DNA of 64,000 bases from Roseibacillus persicicus. Its GTDB lineage: Bacteria; Verrucomicrobiota; Verrucomicrobiia; Verrucomicrobiales; Akkermansiaceae. This document shows positions 60,776 to 64,000 of this stretch, in pieces. The DNA lies in the NCBI RefSeq assembly GCF_014651675.1, contig NZ_BMXI01000006.1, positions 62,001-126,000 on the forward strand, in the 5' to 3' direction. A model generated the notes under the pieces. The model had not been told where the DNA came from. It saw only the letters and a program-made list of their open reading frames with translations, and made no database searches. Numbering within the stretch: position 1 is the stretch's first letter; every line of letters starts with the position of its first letter. The translations under genes and the position numbers were made by a program.

Positions 60776-61843
60776 TTATCTTCGACGGAAGAAGGTGCCA
60801 GTCAAGCCAAGTAGGGCGATCAGGCTGGCGGTCGAGGGTTCTGGAATGACCGCGATTTCATAGCCAGAATCTTTCAAAAAGGCCAAGTCCAATAGGGTGA
60901 GTTGGTCGCGTTGGCCAACGAGAGGAGAGCGATTCATAACTGTCTGGCGCATGATGCCGTCCTGATAGCCCGGGCTTTCGAGCCCCGATTCGATGTGGTA
61001 TCCGTCCTCGTGGAGAGTGTCCTCACCCGTGCCGAGGAGGGCGATTGCCTCGGGGCCGGTCCAGTCCATTCCGCTTACGAAATCGTTCCAATTGTCTCCG
61101 GTGCCATATCCCAGGACATGAATGATTTCATGGAGAGCGATGCTGTAGATATCCAGCTTGCCTGTGCCGACCGGGGTGGTGTGGTCGAAGTGCCAGTAAT
61201 CATTATTCACCTCCCAGGATTCGCGACCATCGGAGATATCGGCGGGTGAATCATTGAACCACATGCTGCCCATAACGGGGCCGAAATTCAGTTCGTAGGA
61301 CGAGGTCTGCTCCGCGTGGGTCAAGGTGTTGGCGACCCGTTGCAATGGAGTCATCCCGCGGCCATACATCGTGTTCATGACCGCTTCGGCGTTGTCCAAT
61401 GCGGCAGGCCAATTGGCGTTGGAGTTTAGACCGATCTGAACGGAAGGAGAACCCGGGGAGGCCTCGGCGAAGGTGAAGGCACCCATGCTGCGGGCACCAA
61501 CGTAGATGACGATCTCGTCGGTGCCAATTCCAGCGGGCGATCTTTGAATCGTTGAGACTCCGTCGCGCGGATCGACGAGGTTATAGGTCGTGAGGACCTG
61601 AGCGACTCCGCCACCACTACTTCCGGATACAAGGTCGGTGGTGATGGCTGAGAGAGAATTTCCGAGGACAGAAGAGATCTCGTCTGCGGCGGCTTGCAGG
61701 GCGGCTTGTCCTGTGGAGCCGTAGGGATTGGCAGGATTGGAGAAGAAGTCGTCGTAGGTAAAGTCCAGGGTGATATTGAAACCTAGTCCCGACGAAGGAA
61801 GGAGGGCAGCGGCTAGCCCCAAGCTCAGAATTTTTCCAGACAT
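60776..61843 (-). CDS. PEP-CTERM zinc metalloprotease (copy 1)
   Basis: This 355-residue exported protein has a signal peptide (about 1-21) and a metalloprotease core. The motif ALHEIIHVLGYGTG (HEXXH at residues 238-242) supplies two zinc ligands and the general base. The C-terminal PEPSTASLIALLGL sorting signal with a helix and Arg-rich end (334-355) marks it as a PEP-CTERM substrate of an exosortase, which is not in the window. The family is usually annotated as PEP-CTERM metalloproteases of this type. The tandem paralogue lies 143 bases upstream at 61987. Confidence 0.9.
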   Translation of the reverse strand: MSGKILSLGLAAALLPSSGLGFNITLDFTYDDFFSNPANPYGSTGQAALQAAADEISSVLGNSLSAITTDLVSGSSGGGVAQVLTTYNLVDPRDGVSTIQRSPAGIGTDEIVIYVGARSMGAFTFAEASPGSPSVQIGLNSNANWPAALDNAEAVMNTMYGRGMTPLQRVANTLTHAEQTSSYELNFGPVMGSMWFNDSPADISDGRESWEVNNDYWHFDHTTPVGTGKLDIYSIALHEIIHVLGYGTGDNWNDFVSGMDWTGPEAIALLGTGEDTLHEDGYHIESGLESPGYQDGIMRQTVMNRSPLVGQRDQLTLLDLAFLKDSGYEIAVIPEPSTASLIALLGLTGTFFRRR

Positions 61844-61986
61844 AGCGAAGTTGTTAAGAAAACCTTATCATCCACAAAAACGAACGGATAGGGGGAAGTT
61901 TGTCTGCGTGCCAATGCCTGCGGTCTCGCTTCGCCGCATTTTCGAGAGGTTGGGAAAGGGCCTCAAATTTGCAAAAGCCGGCTCTC

Positions 61987-63054
61987 TTAGCTGCGGCTTC
62001 TCCGGGTTAGGCTCGAGAGGGTGAGCATCGCGAGAAGGACGGAAGTAGAGGGTTCGGGAATCGGGCTGATCTGGTAACCCATGTCGGAAAGAAAGGCGAG
62101 GTCCAGCAGGGTGAGTTGGTCACGCTGCCCGACCTGAGGGGAACCGTTCATCACCGTTTGCCGTGTCTGTCCATCGAGGTATCCCGTGCTTTGGAGGCCG
62201 GTCAAAATGTGAAAGCCATCGTCGTCCAAGACGCCTTCTCCCGTTCCCAACAATGCAGTTGCTTCTGGTCCGCTCCAGTTCTGGCCGCTGACGAAGTCGT
62301 TCCAATTGTCACCGGTTCCATATCCCAGAATGTGGACCAACTCGTGAAGAGCCAAGCTATAGAGGTCGATCTTACCAGTCCCTACTGGAGTGGTGTGGTC
62401 AAAGTGCCAATATGCATTGTTCTCTTCCCAAGACTCGCGTCCGGGTGAGGAATCGCCGGGTGAATCGTTGAACCACATGCTTCCCATCACGGGGCCGAAC
62501 TCCAGGTTGTAGTTGGCCTCTACTCCTCCCAGGCTCGCTGCTCCGGTGAGTCGCTGAAGAGGGGCGCTGCTGCGACCGAACAAAGTGTTCATCTGGGACT
62601 CAGCGCTGGCCATCGCGGCAGGCCATTCGGGGCCCAGGCCGCTTCCGCCAAGCTGAAGGGAGGGGACTCCAGGGGAAGCTTCCGCAAAGGTGAAAGCTCC
62701 CATACTGTGTGCTCCGATATAGACAACAATTTCGTCACCCAACCCCACTGGGGAGACTGAGAGGTTCGTGGTTCCGGTTGAGGGATCCACCACAGAATAA
62801 TTCGTCAGCATCTGCGTGGTAGTGGAGCCGCTGGTACCACTGACGAAGTTGGTAGCGATTGGAGAAAGTTGATTTTGGATGAGGGTCGACAGCTCGTCAG
62901 CCGCAGCTTGGAGAGCTGCCTGCCCGGTCGACCCGTAGGGATTCGAAGAATTCGTGAAGTAGTCGTCGTGAGTGAAGTCCAGACGAATATCGAATCCAAA
63001 GGCAGTCGTGGAAGCGGCGATGGATGCCGCTGCGAGCGCTCTCTTATTTAACAT
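61987..63054 (-). CDS. PEP-CTERM zinc metalloprotease (copy 2)
   Basis: This 355-residue paralogue of the 60776-61843 gene has the same length and order. It shows a signal peptide (about 1-20), NPYGSTGQAALQAAADE, MGAFTFAEASPG, MGSMWFNDSP and the zinc motif ALHELVHILGYGTG (HEXXH at 237-241). The C-terminal PEPSTSVLLAMLTLSSL sorting signal ends in an Arg/Ser tail. The two copies differ mostly in the 70-140 and 160-185 regions. A tandem duplication is the simplest origin. Both should be processed by a PEP-CTERM exosortase. Substrate is unknown. Confidence 0.9.
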   Translation of the reverse strand: MLNKRALAAASIAASTTAFGFDIRLDFTHDDYFTNSSNPYGSTGQAALQAAADELSTLIQNQLSPIATNFVSGTSGSTTTQMLTNYSVVDPSTGTTNLSVSPVGLGDEIVVYIGAHSMGAFTFAEASPGVPSLQLGGSGLGPEWPAAMASAESQMNTLFGRSSAPLQRLTGAASLGGVEANYNLEFGPVMGSMWFNDSPGDSSPGRESWEENNAYWHFDHTTPVGTGKIDLYSLALHELVHILGYGTGDNWNDFVSGQNWSGPEATALLGTGEGVLDDDGFHILTGLQSTGYLDGQTRQTVMNGSPQVGQRDQLTLLDLAFLSDMGYQISPIPEPSTSVLLAMLTLSSLTRRSRS

Positions 63055-63104
63055 TCGTTGACTATTAGTGAGTCAAGGAGGTGATATCAAGTTTAATATA
63101 TGAA

Positions 63105-64000
63105 TTAAGCAGGTCTTTTGGTTGGCTCTTGAGGGTTTTTTGAGCAAAACGATTTCCAGTGCCTGGCAATCTCTTCCAAATTGAGCTCTTTACCTCCGGC
63201 TGAAAAAGCGTGGCGTTCCAGCTGTTGAATCTCACTACTGAGGTCCTTGGCCTGTTCGGCTGGGACATGTCCTTTGAGGTTTTTCAACCAGTGGAGCAAG
63301 CTCACCGCGGTCAAGGTGCTCGGCAAGGCCGGACCTCCCTCGACATCGGAGCCGGGACTCTGTTCGCTTTTGCGAGACCACTTCCAACCGAAGAAGGCGA
63401 TGAGCGCGAGAATGACCGCTGACAGCCAATACCAAAGAGGAGAGCTGGATGACTCTTCCAATTCCACCAATTCGTCCACGGGGATGAGGTCTACATCCTG
63501 ATACCGTTGGCGCAGGACTCCGTTTTCTTCGGCGAGTGACTTCATGGCGAAGGCGGTGAGGGTGGGAAAGGCAAATTGCTTGGGTGAATCGCCTTCGGGT
63601 TTCAGGGTCAGGCGATACTCGTGGGTCGATAGGGGTGCGCCGTCGTCTGTGTCTGTCGTCAGCTCTTCGACCTGAAGTTCACGGTCCTCGGTAGCGACGA
63701 CTTCAAAGCCTTTGGGCGGGAGATCGACTAATTCCTGCAACGACGCAACCAGCCCTTTGCCCGCAGTCTTTACCTCCAGGTTCCATTCGCCCTTTTCCTC
63801 CGCATTTCGTTCGTCGAGGGTCATGGTCACCTTGAGGTCTCGCACGGGGCGGGCGGTTGAGTCCGCGGTGGCGACGAGGGGGACGTTGGCCGAGCTGACC
63901 GGCAGCACCACGTGTCCGGAGGTGTCGAGAAAGTCCAAGTCAATTTTGAGGGGAGGGATGTTGTCGATTTGAGGGCCCTTCGCTTTCAGGAGAAAATAGG
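63105..64000 (-). CDS. BatD-like protein, C-terminal part (runs off right edge)
   Basis: The open frame continues through the right edge, so the N-terminus is missing. Visible sequence has BatD-like beta-rich modules (for example VVLPVSSANVPLVATADS and LTLKPEGDSPKQFAFPTLTAF). A membrane helix (LWYWLSAVILALIAFFGW) and a cytoplasmic tail of about 90 residues follow. BatD is a membrane protein of the Bat (aerotolerance-type) system with MoxR ATPase and von Willebrand proteins. The tail contains a helical region (LLHWLKNLKGHVPAEQ). The neighbours that would confirm a bat operon lie outside the window. Confidence 0.75.
   Translation of the reverse strand, partial: YFLLKAKGPQIDNIPPLKIDLDFLDTSGHVVLPVSSANVPLVATADSTARPVRDLKVTMTLDERNAEEKGEWNLEVKTAGKGLVASLQELVDLPPKGFEVVATEDRELQVEELTTDTDDGAPLSTHEYRLTLKPEGDSPKQFAFPTLTAFAMKSLAEENGVLRQRYQDVDLIPVDELVELEESSSSPLWYWLSAVILALIAFFGWKWSRKSEQSPGSDVEGGPALPSTLTAVSLLHWLKNLKGHVPAEQAKDLSSEIQQLERHAFSAGGKELNLEEIARHWKSFCSKNPQEPTKRPA

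Noticed and set aside
61975-61999. Hairpin AAGCCG/CGGCTT near the stop of metalloprotease copy 2 as terminator
   Set aside because: Six-base stem with a 13-base loop and only a very short T run; it also overlaps the coding end, so support is too weak.

Overview
The window looks like a chromosomal segment of a bacterium of the phylum Verrucomicrobiota, probably an aquatic or marine Verrucomicrobiales. That is an inference from gene content: two formylglycine-type sulfatases, a DUF1501/DUF1800 pair, lamin-tail-domain surface proteins, PEP-CTERM proteins, a type II secretion block, and resB/ccsA cytochrome c maturation. It is moderately GC-rich and densely coded on both strands, with many stop/start overlaps. 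I found no tRNA, rRNA, CRISPR array, insertion sequence, phage gene or clear pseudogene, and no gene-free stretch longer than about 300 bases.

Layout. 1-5855: the 5' end of a sulfatase and a Tat-exported hydroxypyruvate-isomerase-like protein (minus), purE-purK (plus), then acs with a downstream coiled-coil gene (minus). 6078-11442: two related secreted proteins built from lamin-tail and Calx-beta-like domains, each followed by a strong intrinsic terminator. 11644-20141: a type II secretion run in the order gspG-H-I-J-K-L-M, a small periplasmic gene, gspD, then a 59-residue membrane protein and a DUF2007 protein. 20156-30912: mostly single genes: queE, an AI-2E-type permease, heme A synthase, an MFS transporter, rlpA overlapping a secreted endonuclease I, a cyclophilin, an alpha/beta hydrolase, a putative SLOG-domain membrane protein, a second sulfatase and a peroxiredoxin.

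30992-42568: a very unusual GH1 glycosidase carrying an inserted, circularly permuted solute-binding-protein domain (minus). On the plus strand follow hisC, a zinc-ribbon membrane protein, mnmE, trkA, a lipoprotein and resB-ccsA. 42623-49534: a minus-strand unit of a 1646-residue calcium-repeat/DUF1800 protein, a DUF1501 protein and a small pseudopilin-like protein. 49791-56491: a minus-strand heavy-metal efflux operon (czcC-czcB-czcA) with a His-rich exported protein at each end. 56631-59974: an EVE-domain protein, a maf-diacylglycerol kinase-sanA overlapping string, and convergent purN. 60073-64000: an acidic protein that may be translated from a leaderless message, tandem PEP-CTERM zinc metalloproteases, and the 3' part of a BatD-like gene.

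The most remarkable object is the gene at 30992-33160. Both halves of a GH1 barrel, with acid/base and nucleophile glutamates, flank a family-3 solute-binding domain whose two halves are in reversed order. This is the arrangement protein engineers use to build ligand-switched enzymes. Second in interest is the membrane protein at 27271-28593, whose N-terminus resembles the YpsA-like (putative molybdenum carrier) branch of SLOG nucleotide-binding folds.
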